This document shows positions 1 to 8,562 of a DNA stretch of 64,000 bases, piece after piece (position 1 is the first letter of the stretch; each line of letters starts with the position of its first letter). Made by a program: the position numbers and the translations under genes. This stretch comes from Lientehia sp934351765 (GTDB lineage Bacteria; Bacillota; Clostridia; Lachnospirales; Lachnospiraceae). The stretch covers positions 217,471 through 281,470 of the forward strand of contig NZ_JBQKGG010000003.1 of the NCBI RefSeq assembly GCF_052118925.1, in the 5' to 3' direction. The notes under the pieces were generated by a model. The model was not told where the DNA came from. It saw only the letters and a program-made list of their open reading frames with translations, and ran no database searches.

Positions 1-30
1 GCAGGCGGATTTCGGAGAGGAGGGCTGAGC

Positions 31-1950
31 ATGAACGTCATGAAAGCATGGAAGCGGAGGATCCTTTTTGGCCTCCTGTTTTTCGCAGTCCTGCTCCTTG
101 GAATCATAAGCGGTCTTCTGTTTTTTCGGAAAATCCCCAAGGAGACGGCAGTGCCTGTCTGCTCGGTGGAAGCGCTTCGGGACAGACAGTGGTCATCGGC
201 AAAGACCGTGGAGGCGAAGGCAGTTTCTGGGATGGTAAAGTCCTATTATGAGACGCAGGAGCGTCCGGTGGCAGAGGTGTATGTATGCGCCGGACAGTCG
301 GTGGCAGCCGGGGAGGCACTTCTTCGCTATGACAGTTCAGGGCTTCAGGAGGAATGGAACCGGACGGAGCTCACCCGGAAAAACGAGGAGATCTATCTGG
401 GGCGGCTGGCGGCCTATATTCTGACCCTGAAGCAGACGAGGCCGGTCATGGACGGGCTTGGTCGTGGGATGGATTCCAACCTGTTTACCGTAAGCTATGA
501 GACGGAAACAAATCGTGAAGCCGGTCCTGAAACCGATCTGAAAATCAATCAGGAAGAGAATCAGAAAACCGATCCTGAAACGATTCGGGGCCGGGAGGAA
601 GTACCTGTGGTTTATGAGCGGATCACGGCGGAGAGCATTCCCTTTCAGGGAAGGGGAACGGCGGAGGATCCCTGTTCCTATTATCTGAAACGTGGAGGCG
701 AGGTGGAGGCGGCAGTCCTGGTGTCTCTTATGAGGCTGGAAAAATGCGGGCAGTTTGTGATCGTGGAAAATGAGGAGACGCTGGATGCACCGTTACTTAT
801 CTGGAAGTTTGACGGGAAAGCATATGAAGAAGCCGTAAAGGGAGAGACCGATCCCTCTCAGCCGGAGGAGGAGAAGGAGACGACGAAGCCGGAAGAGGAG
901 AAGGAGCCGATGAAGCCGGAGGAAAGTAATCCCTCTCAGCCGGGAGAAGAGAAGGAGCCGACGAAGCCGGAGGAAAGTGATCCGTCTCAATCGGGAGAAG
1001 AGACAGGGCCGGCAAAATCGGAGGAGACCGAACCCGCCCAGTCCGGCAGGGAAACACTGCCTCAGCCGGAGGAACCGGAAATCCCGGATTTTGACGGAGT
1101 GTTTGATGACGGACAGCTTGAGGAGGCTTTAGGCGGTCTGGAGGAACCGAAGGGTTATACAAAGGAAGAGCTGGCAAAGCTGTTAAGCGACCGGCTTCTG
1201 GAATATGAAAAGCTGGAGCTGGCAATTCGGAAAAAAGAGGCGGCCTTAAAGGCACTGGAAAAGGAAATCGCGGCGTGTACGGTGACTGCTTCACAGGCAG
1301 GAACGGCATCGGAGGTCCGGACACCGGAGGAGGCCGCTCATTTCGGACAGCCGGTGCTGACCTTTCAGGGAGCAGAGGGTGTCCATATCGAGGGACTTCT
1401 CGGAGAAGCGCTGTTTGAGAACGTTTTCGGAGGAGAAGCGGTGACGGTCCTTCTGGAGCGGGACGGAAAGCTGGTTTCTCTGGAGGCGGAGCTTTCTTCC
1501 GTTTCGAGAGAGCCGGAGGAGACGGAAAGCAGCAGCGGAAATCCGGCTATGAGCTGCTACCGTTTCCGGGCATCGGCAGCAAAACAGGTTCTCCGCGCGG
1601 GCGAACCGGTCAGTGTTTTGTTTCCGTCCGGGGAAGAAAAATCGGGGACTCTGGTGATTCCCGCAGAAATGATCTTTTATGAGCATGGGCAGGCCTTTGC
1701 CTATGTTATGGGAGCAGATGAACGGCTGGAAAAACGGGCAGTGGAGACCGGAAGAACCATTCTCGGAACAAAGCTCGAGATCTGTTCCGGCCTGGCGGAA
1801 ACCGATTATCTGGCAGAGCCGGGAGCGGATGGGGTAAAGACCGGGGCAAAGGCACGGATCGTTTACGGAACAGAGATGGAGATCGGGCCGGAGGAAACCA
1901 CAGAGACGGCGGAGCCGCTGACAGAGGCCGTGCCGGAGACGACAGAATGA
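31..1950 (+). CDS. HlyD-type membrane fusion (adaptor) protein
   Basis: Likely the extracytoplasmic adaptor of an ABC or efflux exporter. A single membrane segment spans residues about 11-32. A lipoyl-like half (SGMVKSYYETQ, then AEVYVCAGQSV) lies near 66-92. A Glu/Pro/Lys-rich low-complexity stretch covers about 271-350, a helical hairpin about 376-417, then a beta-barrel-like C-terminal part. At 639 residues it is longer than usual adaptors, mostly because of the low-complexity insert. An AGGAGG-type site precedes the ATG. It lies directly before a MacB-like core protein, so the two probably act together; the ATPase is not in the window. The family call rests on layout and short motifs. Confidence 0.7.
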   Translation: MNVMKAWKRRILFGLLFFAVLLLGIISGLLFFRKIPKETAVPVCSVEALRDRQWSSAKTVEAKAVSGMVKSYYETQERPVAEVYVCAGQSVAAGEALLRYDSSGLQEEWNRTELTRKNEEIYLGRLAAYILTLKQTRPVMDGLGRGMDSNLFTVSYETETNREAGPETDLKINQEENQKTDPETIRGREEVPVVYERITAESIPFQGRGTAEDPCSYYLKRGGEVEAAVLVSLMRLEKCGQFVIVENEETLDAPLLIWKFDGKAYEEAVKGETDPSQPEEEKETTKPEEEKEPMKPEESNPSQPGEEKEPTKPEESDPSQSGEETGPAKSEETEPAQSGRETLPQPEEPEIPDFDGVFDDGQLEEALGGLEEPKGYTKEELAKLLSDRLLEYEKLELAIRKKEAALKALEKEIAACTVTASQAGTASEVRTPEEAAHFGQPVLTFQGAEGVHIEGLLGEALFENVFGGEAVTVLLERDGKLVSLEAELSSVSREPEETESSSGNPAMSCYRFRASAAKQVLRAGEPVSVLFPSGEEKSGTLVIPAEMIFYEHGQAFAYVMGADERLEKRAVETGRTILGTKLEICSGLAETDYLAEPGADGVKTGAKARIVYGTEMEIGPEETTETAEPLTEAVPETTE

Positions 1951-1988
1951 AAGCAGAGCATACCGGAGACGACAGAATGAAAGCAGAG
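1933..1988 (+). repeat. Tandem 30-bp-period repeat across a stop codon
   Basis: A 26-bp unit starting CCGGAGACGACAGAATGA occurs at 1933-1958 and again, without mismatch, at 1963-1988. The first copy contains the TGA stop of the adaptor gene at 1948-1950. The repeat therefore duplicates the gene's last codons into the spacer. Confidence 0.85.
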
Positions 1989-2033
1989 TGTGCCGGAGCG
2001 TAGGATGACGGAGCATTTTTAAAAGGAGGAGTC

Positions 2034-2918
2034 ATGAAGAACAAACGAATGATCGCAGGGCTTGGGCTCCTGATTTTTATCGCCGGAATCGGAGGTCTCT
2101 GTTTTTTCCTGGGACGACAGAGCGGGAAAAAGCAGACCGCCGATTCCGGCGGAAGGGTATCGGCGAGTAACGAAAATGGCCGTTCCGGAGAAAATAACCG
2201 GCCGGATGGAAACGGAGAGGAGAAAACAGCCGTTTCCTTCGGCGGTCTGTTCGGCTCGGATTCGGCGGCACTGGCCCTCTGTGAAAACGGAATCAGGTGC
2301 AGCGTTGCGGTATCCGAAACCGGCGGCTCCGGAAGCAGGCGCTTAAATGACCTGGCGGATCAGATGGAACCGATTCTTTCGGAGACAGACGGGATCGCGG
2401 AGGCGGAAGCCTTTTACTGGCGGGAGGCCGGAGATACGGTCTGGCGCAAAACGGCGGCTTTGGAGGGCGGAAGTGTCATCGGCGCCGGGAAAGATTTCTT
2501 TTCGGCTGCCGATCTCTATATTATCGAGGGGCGCGGCCTGACGGAAAAAGACCAGACAGACGGCGTGCGTGCGGCAGTGCTCAATGAGCGCGCCAGACAA
2601 CAGCTTTTTGACGGGAAGGAAGCGCTGGGTGGAATGATCGAGGTAAACGGGATCCCTTATCAGGTCGTCGGAATTGCGGAAACGGGGGCAGAGAAGGCAG
2701 GAAGCGGTCTGGTTGTGATCCCGGAAAGCACCTGGGCACAGGTGTATGCTCTGGAGGAGCCGAAGGCAATGGCGATACGGCTGGATCGGGAAAACGCTGC
2801 AGAGGAAAGGAAGAAGGATTCCGGACAGATATGGGCGGAAGAGACAGCAGAGTATGCCTGCCGGATGATGAACAGCATGATCCCGGAGGGAGAACCGGGA
2901 CAGTATGCGGTGCAGTGA
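2034..2918 (+). CDS. MacB-like periplasmic core protein, no C-terminal permease segments
   Basis: One N-terminal membrane segment (about residues 7-27) and a Gly/Ser/Asn-rich linker lead to a domain like the extracytoplasmic core of MacB/FtsX-type ABC permeases. The pattern YIIEGRGLTEKD, then AAVLNERARQQLFDG, then MIEVNGIPYQVVGIAE is characteristic. The three C-terminal helices of a real MacB-type permease are missing: the gene ends cleanly at 294 residues. An AAAAGGAGG site precedes the start. It follows the adaptor gene by 83 bp and probably shares its transcript. It may be a stand-alone extracytoplasmic partner; the function is inferred. Confidence 0.7.
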   Translation: MKNKRMIAGLGLLIFIAGIGGLCFFLGRQSGKKQTADSGGRVSASNENGRSGENNRPDGNGEEKTAVSFGGLFGSDSAALALCENGIRCSVAVSETGGSGSRRLNDLADQMEPILSETDGIAEAEAFYWREAGDTVWRKTAALEGGSVIGAGKDFFSAADLYIIEGRGLTEKDQTDGVRAAVLNERARQQLFDGKEALGGMIEVNGIPYQVVGIAETGAEKAGSGLVVIPESTWAQVYALEEPKAMAIRLDRENAAEERKKDSGQIWAEETAEYACRMMNSMIPEGEPGQYAVQ

Positions 2919-2970
2919 AGAGACCGGGATGAATTCTGTTAAGAAGTTATCATTTTCGGTAAAACAAGGG

Positions 2971-2998
2971 TTGATTTTTTTAAGATGCGTGCTATAAT
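2971..2998 (+). promoter_or_regulatory. Sigma-A promoter of the cobalamin riboswitch
   Basis: TTGATT at 2971-2976 and TATAAT at 2993-2998 are separated by 16 bp. Transcription would start near 3005, just before the riboswitch. Confidence 0.75.
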
Positions 2999-3019
2999 AC
3001 ATCTGTCTGAAAACGGAAT

Positions 3020-3245
3020 AAGGAAGCAGATGGTGCCGCAGCCATGCGGAGAATAGGGAAACAGGTGAAAGGCCTGTGCGATCTCGTCACTGTATACAGG
3101 AGGGTACTGCCAGTATGTCACTGAGTCATCGGGAAGACGGCGGTATGCGTTTGAACTGTAAGCCAGGAGACCTGCCATTCTGTGATACAGGAACAAGGTG
3201 TTCCGGGTCACGAGGATTTGATCCAGTATCGAATAAAACGATAAC
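3020..3245 (+). promoter_or_regulatory. Cobalamin (B12) riboswitch
   Basis: The core GGGAAACAGGTGAAAGGCCT starts at 3056 and is followed by a CTCGTCACTGTA segment ending at 3093. The B12 box AAGCCAGGAGACCTGCC lies at 3160-3176. Both match the conserved blocks of adenosylcobalamin riboswitches in order and spacing. A terminator stem follows directly, so control is probably by premature termination when cobalamin is bound. The spacer 2919-3373 holds this element, its promoter and its terminator; no other gene is seen there. Outer boundaries are approximate. Confidence 0.93.
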
Positions 3246-3251
3246 AAGGGG

Positions 3252-3282
3252 AATCCAGCGTGAAGTTTACGCTGGATTTTTA
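3252..3282 (+). terminator. Riboswitch expression-platform terminator
   Basis: Arms AATCCAGCGT (3252-3261) and ACGCTGGATT (3269-3278) form a perfect 10-bp stem with a 7-nt loop, followed by TTTTAT. Its place between the B12 box and the chelatase gene fits a cobalamin-dependent attenuator. Confidence 0.9.
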
Positions 3283-3373
3283 TATTGAGATTTTTTTTCA
3301 GCATCACGGCCTGTATTCTGAAGGATCCGCTTTTCGGAAAACAAAAAAACAAAGATACGAGGAGAAAACGAAG

Positions 3374-4609
3374 ATGAAAAGAAAACTCACAGCAGTTCTC
3401 TGCATTTCTGTTCTGACAGCATCTGTGCTGGCAGGCTGCGGAAAGAAGCAGAGCGAGACAACAGCAGCAGAAACCACAAAGGCTGCAGAGACGACAACTG
3501 AGGCACAGGAAACAGAGACAGAAGCAAAGGCAAACGATGATCAGGCAGCAGCCGATCATGTAGCTGAGCTGATCGATGCCATCTATGTGCAGACAAGAAA
3601 CGACCAGACCGATGAGCAGTGCAAGGCAGCAAAGGAAGCATGGGATGCGTTAACGGATGCACAGAAGGAGCTGGTAGAGGGCGAGAACGCAGATCCTGAT
3701 TATTTCGGAAGAGATACCGGCGATGCCTCCAAGGATGATCCCAGAAACCAGGACGAGATCGGTGAGAATGAGCTTCTGGTTGTAAGCTTCGGTACCTCCT
3801 TTAATGACAGCCGTGTAAAGGATATCAAGGGGATCGAGGATGCGCTTCAGGAAGCAAATCCTGACTGGTCCGTAAGAAGAGCATTTACTGCTCAGATCAT
3901 CATCAACCATATCCAGGCCCGTGACGATGAGCACATCGACAACATGGAGCAGGCGCTGGAGCGTGCTGTAAACAACGGCGTAAAGAATCTGGTCGTTCAG
4001 CCGACGCACTTAATGCATGGCGCAGAGTATGACGAGCTGATGGAAACCGTTGAGGCATATAAGGATAAATTCGAGTCTGTAAAGGTCGCAGAGCCCCTGC
4101 TCGGCGAAGTGGGAGAGGATGAGACCGTTGTAAATGCAGACAAGAAGGCTGTTGCAGAAGCCGTTACCGCAGAAGCAGTAAAGACCGCAGGCTTTGATTC
4201 TCTGGATGCAGCAAAGGAGGACGGTGTGGCATTCGTATTCATGGGCCACGGAACCTCTCATAATGCAAAGGTTTCCTATACCCAGATGCAGACTCAGATG
4301 AAGGAGCTTGGCTATGAGAACGTCTTCATCGGAACCGTTGAGGGTGAGCCTGAGGAGACTGCATGCGAGGCAGTGATCGAGGCAGCTTCCGCTGCCGGCT
4401 ACAAGAAGATCATTCTTCGTCCTCTGATGGTTGTAGCAGGCGATCATGCAAACAACGATATGGCTGGTGAGGATGACGATTCCTGGAAGAGCCAGTTTGA
4501 AGCATCCGGAAAGTTTGACAGCATTGACTGCCAGATCGCAGGCCTGGGCGAGATCGATGCTATCCAGGCGCTTTATGTTGCACATACTGCTGACGCGCTT
4601 GCAAAATAA
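3374..4609 (+). CDS. cbiK: CbiK-type sirohydrochlorin chelatase, lipoprotein form
   Basis: CbiK inserts cobalt into sirohydrochlorin or its factor II in anaerobic B12 synthesis; exported CbiK forms are linked to metal or tetrapyrrole handling. Residues 1-22 are a lipoprotein signal (LAGC, Cys22). A Thr/Glu-rich linker and a short helical segment (about 56-110) precede the chelatase domain from about 133 (LLVVSFGTS). The expected pocket is visible: PTHLMHG (210-216), FMGHGTSH with His292, and VVAGDHANND with His358. The start at 3374 has a GAGGAGAA site and leaves the riboswitch upstream. At 411 residues it is longer than cytosolic CbiK (about 260). Surface location argues for a scavenging or salvage role, which is inference. 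Confidence 0.88.
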   Translation: MKRKLTAVLCISVLTASVLAGCGKKQSETTAAETTKAAETTTEAQETETEAKANDDQAAADHVAELIDAIYVQTRNDQTDEQCKAAKEAWDALTDAQKELVEGENADPDYFGRDTGDASKDDPRNQDEIGENELLVVSFGTSFNDSRVKDIKGIEDALQEANPDWSVRRAFTAQIIINHIQARDDEHIDNMEQALERAVNNGVKNLVVQPTHLMHGAEYDELMETVEAYKDKFESVKVAEPLLGEVGEDETVVNADKKAVAEAVTAEAVKTAGFDSLDAAKEDGVAFVFMGHGTSHNAKVSYTQMQTQMKELGYENVFIGTVEGEPEETACEAVIEAASAAGYKKIILRPLMVVAGDHANNDMAGEDDDSWKSQFEASGKFDSIDCQIAGLGEIDAIQALYVAHTADALAK

Positions 4610-4638
4610 TTGAGACATCAGCAATAGGAGAATCAGAT

Positions 4639-5208
4639 ATGAAACGAAAACTCACAGTGATCCTGTGTGCTTCCGCCCTGACAGCGCTGCTGCTGTCAGG
4701 CTGCGGAACCAAGAAGAATGAAACAACTGCGGCAGCGGAAACAACCGTGGCAGCAGAAACAACAATCGAAGAGACAGAGACAGCGACCGAAGAGACTGCC
4801 ACAGAGGCGGCAACGGAGGCATCGAAAACAGCAGCGCTGGAGGACGGAACCTACGAAGCGGAGTTCAATACTGACAGCAGTATGTTCCACGCGAATGAAG
4901 CATGCGACGGAAAAGGAACCCTGACCGTTGAAAACGGTGTTATGACGCTTCATGTATCGCTGGTTTCCAAGAGCATTGTCAATCTGTTCCCCGGAACGGC
5001 CGCAGATGCCCAGAAGGAGGGTGCAGAGCTGCTGCAGCCGACCACCGATACAGTAACCTACAAAGGTGGTTCGACCGAAGAGGTATACGGGTTTGATATT
5101 CCGGTTCCGGCTCTTGATGAAGAGTTTGATCTGGCCTTGATCGGGAAAAAAGGAAAGTGGTATGACCATAAGGTGAGCGTATCGAATCCGGTAAAGGCAG
5201 AGGAATAA
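4639..5208 (+). CDS. Small lipoprotein with NEAT-like beta domain, co-transcribed with cbiK
   Basis: The N-terminus is nearly identical to that of the upstream chelatase (MKRKLT..LC, lipobox LLSGC, Cys22), followed by a Thr/Glu-rich linker to about residue 70. The rest is a predicted beta domain beginning LEDGTYEAEF, with TVENGVMTLHVSL in the middle and KWYDHKVSV at the end. That order resembles heme-binding NEAT domains, but I cannot confirm the fold. It lies 29 bp after cbiK under the same B12 riboswitch and ahead of a strong terminator. It may bind a corrinoid or another tetrapyrrole at the surface; this is inference. Confidence 0.65.
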   Translation: MKRKLTVILCASALTALLLSGCGTKKNETTAAAETTVAAETTIEETETATEETATEAATEASKTAALEDGTYEAEFNTDSSMFHANEACDGKGTLTVENGVMTLHVSLVSKSIVNLFPGTAADAQKEGAELLQPTTDTVTYKGGSTEEVYGFDIPVPALDEEFDLALIGKKGKWYDHKVSVSNPVKAEE

Positions 5209-5250
5209 ACAGGATTGTCCCTGAATGACAGATAGTTCATAGAAAGTTCA

Positions 5251-5316
5251 TGCCCCGGAAAGCGTTTCCGGGGCATAAAAAATCTCCTGTTTTGACGAGG
5301 AACAGGAGATTTTTTA
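5251..5316 (+). terminator. Double hairpin terminator of the cbiK operon
   Basis: Two perfect 11-bp stems lie back to back: TGCCCCGGAAA (5251-5261) with TTTCCGGGGCA (5265-5275), then AATCTCCTGTT (5281-5291) with AACAGGAGATT (5301-5311) followed by TTTTT. The second is a classic intrinsic terminator. The remaining spacer up to 5551 shows no gene. Confidence 0.85.
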
Positions 5317-5551
5317 TATAATAGTAAAAAGGGAGGAGAGCTGATAACTCAGCTCGGTATGAAAAAAAGTTTTCGCAACAGCTAAATGCTTTGCTCAAAT
5401 CTTTGTGAATGTCTTGTCTGTTTCTTATGGTTACAGTATAGGTGGGAAACGTGAAGAAATCGTGCCCAGACTGTAAAAAGATTTTGAATGATATTTGAAC
5501 AAAATATGAACACGAAAGAGCAGGGATCTCGCTGGATGACGGGATTCTTTC

Positions 5552-5580
5552 TTGAATGGTTTTTTAGTCTGTGTTATGAT
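5552..5580 (+). promoter_or_regulatory. Sigma-A promoter of the zinc-ribbon/TPM pair
   Basis: TTGAAT (5552-5557) and TATGAT (5575-5580) are 17 bp apart. A reading frame that could start at TTG 5552 overlaps the -35 box, which supports the later start at 5630. Confidence 0.7.
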
Positions 5581-5629
5581 GGAGGAGGCAAAGGGGGCAA
5601 CTAAGCTATGGAGAAGAAAGGAGCCATTC

Positions 5630-6739
5630 ATGGTAATCAATTATAAGTGTCCGTCCTGCGGCGCACCGATGCTGTTTAATCCGGAAACGCAGAAGCTTTC
5701 CTGCGATTACTGCGGAACGACGCTTTCCGTTGAAGAGTATAAGAAGCAGTTCGGAGATCCGGAGAAGCGGGAAGAAACGGCTGAGGAGAAAGCAGCGGAA
5801 AAAGCGCAGAAGGTAGAAACCGAAGAGGAGGGAGCAAAGGCCGAGGGCGAAACCGGACCCTCCATGAAGGTGAAGCGTTATATCTGTCCGTCCTGCGGTG
5901 CAGAGGTGGTGACAGATGAACTGACGGCGGCAACCATGTGCAGCTTCTGCGGAAATACAACGCTGATGGAGGATGTGCTGGAGGAGAAATGCCCGGTGGA
6001 GGTCATTCCGTTTAAGATCACAAAGGAGCAGGCGCTGGAGAAGTTCAAGGCATGGACAAAGAAGGGCCTGTTTACACCGAAGGATTTTAAGAGTGCAAAT
6101 ACCATGGAAAAGATGACCGGGATCTACGTTCCGTTCTGGCTGGTAGATTATAAGGCGAATGTAAAGCTTCATGCCCATTGTACCAGAACCCGGACGACAA
6201 GAACCCGCGACATGGAATACATATACACCGACCATTTTGATGTACGGCGTGATGTGGATGCCGGTTATACAAAGATTCCTATGGACGCCTCCGAAAAGAT
6301 GGAGGATAAGACCATGGATCTTCTGGAGCCGTTCCACTATGAGGATCTGAAAAAATTTGAAATGCCGTATCTTTCCGGTTATCTGGCTGAGGTATATTCC
6401 CAGACAGATAAGGATATGGAGGAGCGTGGAAAGGGCCGGGTGCGGAAATATGCAGTCGATGAGGCTATGGCAACGATAACAGGCTACAGCGGTGTCAATA
6501 TCGTTCAGCAGAATCTGAGGATCGATGAGGAAAAGGCGGAGTATGTCATGCTGCCGGTCTGGATGCTCAACTACCGGTATAAAGATAAGACGTATCAGTT
6601 TGCCCTTAACGGACAGACAGGAAAGCAGGTGGGTACGCTGCCGCTGAGCAAGGGGCGCATGGCAGGCTTCTTCGGCGGACTGACGGCCGGAATCTGGATT
6701 CTGCTGACGTTGATCCATATTATCGGAGGTGTCGTATGA
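5630..6739 (+). CDS. Double zinc-ribbon membrane protein
   Basis: Two C4 zinc ribbons lie at the N-terminus: CPSC..CDYC (Cys 7, 10, 25, 28) and CPSC..CSFC after an Ala/Glu-rich linker. A soluble domain with Trp/Tyr-rich strands follows (IYVPFWLVDYKANV). One hydrophobic helix ends the protein (about the last 28 residues). Proteins of this TFIIB-like zinc-ribbon type are common in Lachnospiraceae and have no firm function. The start at 5630 is preceded by GAAAGGAG. The stop overlaps the start of the next gene in an ATGA, so the two are translationally coupled. Confidence 0.75.
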   Translation: MVINYKCPSCGAPMLFNPETQKLSCDYCGTTLSVEEYKKQFGDPEKREETAEEKAAEKAQKVETEEEGAKAEGETGPSMKVKRYICPSCGAEVVTDELTAATMCSFCGNTTLMEDVLEEKCPVEVIPFKITKEQALEKFKAWTKKGLFTPKDFKSANTMEKMTGIYVPFWLVDYKANVKLHAHCTRTRTTRTRDMEYIYTDHFDVRRDVDAGYTKIPMDASEKMEDKTMDLLEPFHYEDLKKFEMPYLSGYLAEVYSQTDKDMEERGKGRVRKYAVDEAMATITGYSGVNIVQQNLRIDEEKAEYVMLPVWMLNYRYKDKTYQFALNGQTGKQVGTLPLSKGRMAGFFGGLTAGIWILLTLIHIIGGVV

Positions 6740-7614
6740 AAAAGCTGAGAAAAATTTCCATGCTTCTGCTGCTGCTTCTGACAGCGGGTACGCTGTTATG
6801 CGGCTTCGACAGTGAAGAGCAGAAGGTTTATGATGATGCAGATCTCCTGACAGAGGAGGAGGAAGCAGAGCTTCAGGAGCTGCTGGTGGAGACGGCACAG
6901 CGGATCGGGCAGGATCTCATCATAGTAACTACCGATGATGCGGAAGGCAAAAGCTCCATGGAGTATGCCGATGATTTCTTTGATGAGCATGGATTTGGTT
7001 ATGAAAAATCCAATGGCTCCGGCGTGCTTTACCTGATCGATATGGATAACCGCCAGATCTACATCAGTACAGCCGGAACCGGAATCGAGCAGTATACGGA
7101 TAATGAGATCGAGAGCACGCTGGATGTGCTGTATGAGCACGTTTCTGATCAGGATTATTACGGCTCCTGTACCGCATTCGTGAAGGAGGCCGAGAAGTGC
7201 CTCACCGGCGGCGAGTCGGCGGACAACGGCTATTATGATTCCGAACGGGAGTCTTTCGTTGATTATGACAGCAGCGATTATAAGAAGATCCGCTGGCAGG
7301 ACAGTCTGGCAGAAGCGTTCCGGCCGGGCACGCTGTTCATGAATCTGGGAATCGCAGCGGTGATCGCCGGAATCATTACGCTGATCATCAGCCATAACCG
7401 CAAAACCCAGACGACGGTCAGCAGCAGGACGTATCTGAAGCAGGGCAGCCTTCACCAGAACGAGCATACCGATTTCTTCACGCATACCACCGTTGTGACA
7501 AGAAAGATCGAGCATGATAACAATAGCAGCAGTGGCGGAGGAGGCGGCGGTCACAGCTCCAGCCATTCCAGCAGCAGCGGTGCCAGCCACGGAGGCGGCG
7601 GAAGAAGCTTCTAA
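6736..7614 (+). CDS. TPM-domain membrane protein
   Basis: A signal sequence (about residues 1-22) is followed by a TPM domain (TLP18.3/Psb32/MOLO-1 family): VYDDADLLTEEEEAELQELL, then DLIIVTTDDAEGKSS and GVLYLIDMDNRQIYIST. A membrane helix lies near 200-218. The tail is a Gly/Ser/His-rich run, a common ending for this family. Some TPM proteins have phosphatase activity, and others assist membrane complexes. It overlaps the zinc-ribbon gene by four bases, so the two products probably work together at the membrane. Confidence 0.85.
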   Translation: MKKLRKISMLLLLLLTAGTLLCGFDSEEQKVYDDADLLTEEEEAELQELLVETAQRIGQDLIIVTTDDAEGKSSMEYADDFFDEHGFGYEKSNGSGVLYLIDMDNRQIYISTAGTGIEQYTDNEIESTLDVLYEHVSDQDYYGSCTAFVKEAEKCLTGGESADNGYYDSERESFVDYDSSDYKKIRWQDSLAEAFRPGTLFMNLGIAAVIAGIITLIISHNRKTQTTVSSRTYLKQGSLHQNEHTDFFTHTTVVTRKIEHDNNSSSGGGGGGHSSSHSSSSGASHGGGGRSF

Positions 7615-7667
7615 ATTAAGAACAGAAGAAGCTTCTGAGGATCAAATCATTTATAAGGAGACAGAAT

Positions 7668-8195
7668 ATGGCAGATACAAAGAATCCCATTGTAACGATT
7701 GAAATGGAAGACGGAGGCATCATCAAGGCAGAGTTATATCCCGATGTGGCTCCCAATACCGTAAACAACTTCATCAGCCTGGTAAAGAAGGGCTTTTATG
7801 ACGACCTGATCTTTCACCGTGTGATCCGCGGCTTTATGATCCAGGGAGGCTGCCCGCTGGGACAGGGAACCGGCGGACCCGGATACCAGATTAAGGGTGA
7901 GTTTTCCATGAACGGCGTGGAGAATGATCTGGCACATGATCCCGGAGTCCTTTCCATGGCACGGGCCATGCATCCCGATTCTGCAGGCTCCCAGTTCTTC
8001 ATCATGCATGAGAAGGCGCCTCATCTGGACGGCCAGTATGCAGCCTTCGGAAAGGTGATCGAGGGGATGGATGTGGTAAATGCCATTGCCGAGACACCCA
8101 CCGGATATGCAGACCGCCCCGTAACACCCCAGAGAATGAAAACGGTCACAGTGGAAACCTTCGGAGTGGAATATCCCGAACCGGAGAAGTGCTGA
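7668..8195 (+). CDS. Cyclophilin-type peptidyl-prolyl isomerase
   Basis: It catalyses cis-trans isomerisation of prolyl bonds during folding. The cyclophilin core is clear: FHRVIRGFMIQGG near residue 50, SMARAMHPDSAGSQFFIMH near 100, and LDGQYAAFGKVIEGMDVV near 120. There is no signal peptide, so it is cytoplasmic. At 175 residues it is a normal single-domain enzyme. The ATG follows AAGGAG with good spacing. It lies 53 bp after the TPM gene. Confidence 0.95.
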   Translation: MADTKNPIVTIEMEDGGIIKAELYPDVAPNTVNNFISLVKKGFYDDLIFHRVIRGFMIQGGCPLGQGTGGPGYQIKGEFSMNGVENDLAHDPGVLSMARAMHPDSAGSQFFIMHEKAPHLDGQYAAFGKVIEGMDVVNAIAETPTGYADRPVTPQRMKTVTVETFGVEYPEPEKC

Positions 8196-8211
8196 ATAAA
8201 ACAGGAAGACA

Positions 8212-8246
8212 GAGAAACCGCCCCGAGAGGATCGAGGCGGTTTCTC
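8212..8246 (+). terminator. Stem-loop after the cyclophilin gene
   Basis: Arms GAGAAACCGCC (8212-8222) and GGCGGTTTCTC (8236-8246) are perfectly complementary. No T-run follows, so it is a weak terminator or an mRNA 3'-end hairpin. The remaining spacer to 8562 holds one more hairpin (8406-8435) and the next promoter. Confidence 0.5.
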
Positions 8247-8405
8247 CATGTCATACAGTATAGTAATGTGAGGGAAAACAAAATGTCGGCAGTGCCGGTC
8301 TGCCTGACAGGGCAACAGAACTGATTTCGTTCCCCCTGTAAGATTGGGGGATCAGGGAGATCGAAAACACTTTGGATCCGGGAAAATAATTCCTGGAAAT
8401 AAAAA

Positions 8406-8435
8406 AACGGAATGCCTGTATACAAGCACTCCGTT
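8406..8435. other. Hairpin with GTATAC in its loop
   Basis: AACGGAATGC (8406-8415) pairs with GCACTCCGTT (8426-8435) with one mismatch. An A-run precedes it, so on the minus strand it reads as stem plus T-run. The loop contains GTATACAA at 8418-8425, the same motif found in the promoters of the ispE-gntR operon. Confidence 0.45.
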
Positions 8436-8496
8436 GTTCTGTATGGTTTCATTATAGGTGGTTTCGGAAAAAAGTCAAAGGTTTTTTGAAAAAAAG

Positions 8497-8526
8497 ATTG
8501 TATTTCCTTTCATACAATTTTATACT
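8497..8526 (+). promoter_or_regulatory. Promoter with internal inverted repeat before the M20 hydrolase
   Basis: TTGTAT (8498-8503) and TATACT (8521-8526) are 17 bp apart. ATTGTAT (8497-8503) and ATACAAT (8512-8518) form an inverted repeat across the -35 box and spacer. That is the usual place for a repressor site. The -35 and -10 hexamers are identical to those of the ispE-gntR promoter. Confidence 0.65.
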
Positions 8527-8562
8527 GGAATAGTACAGAAGACGGCACGAAGGAGGTACCGT

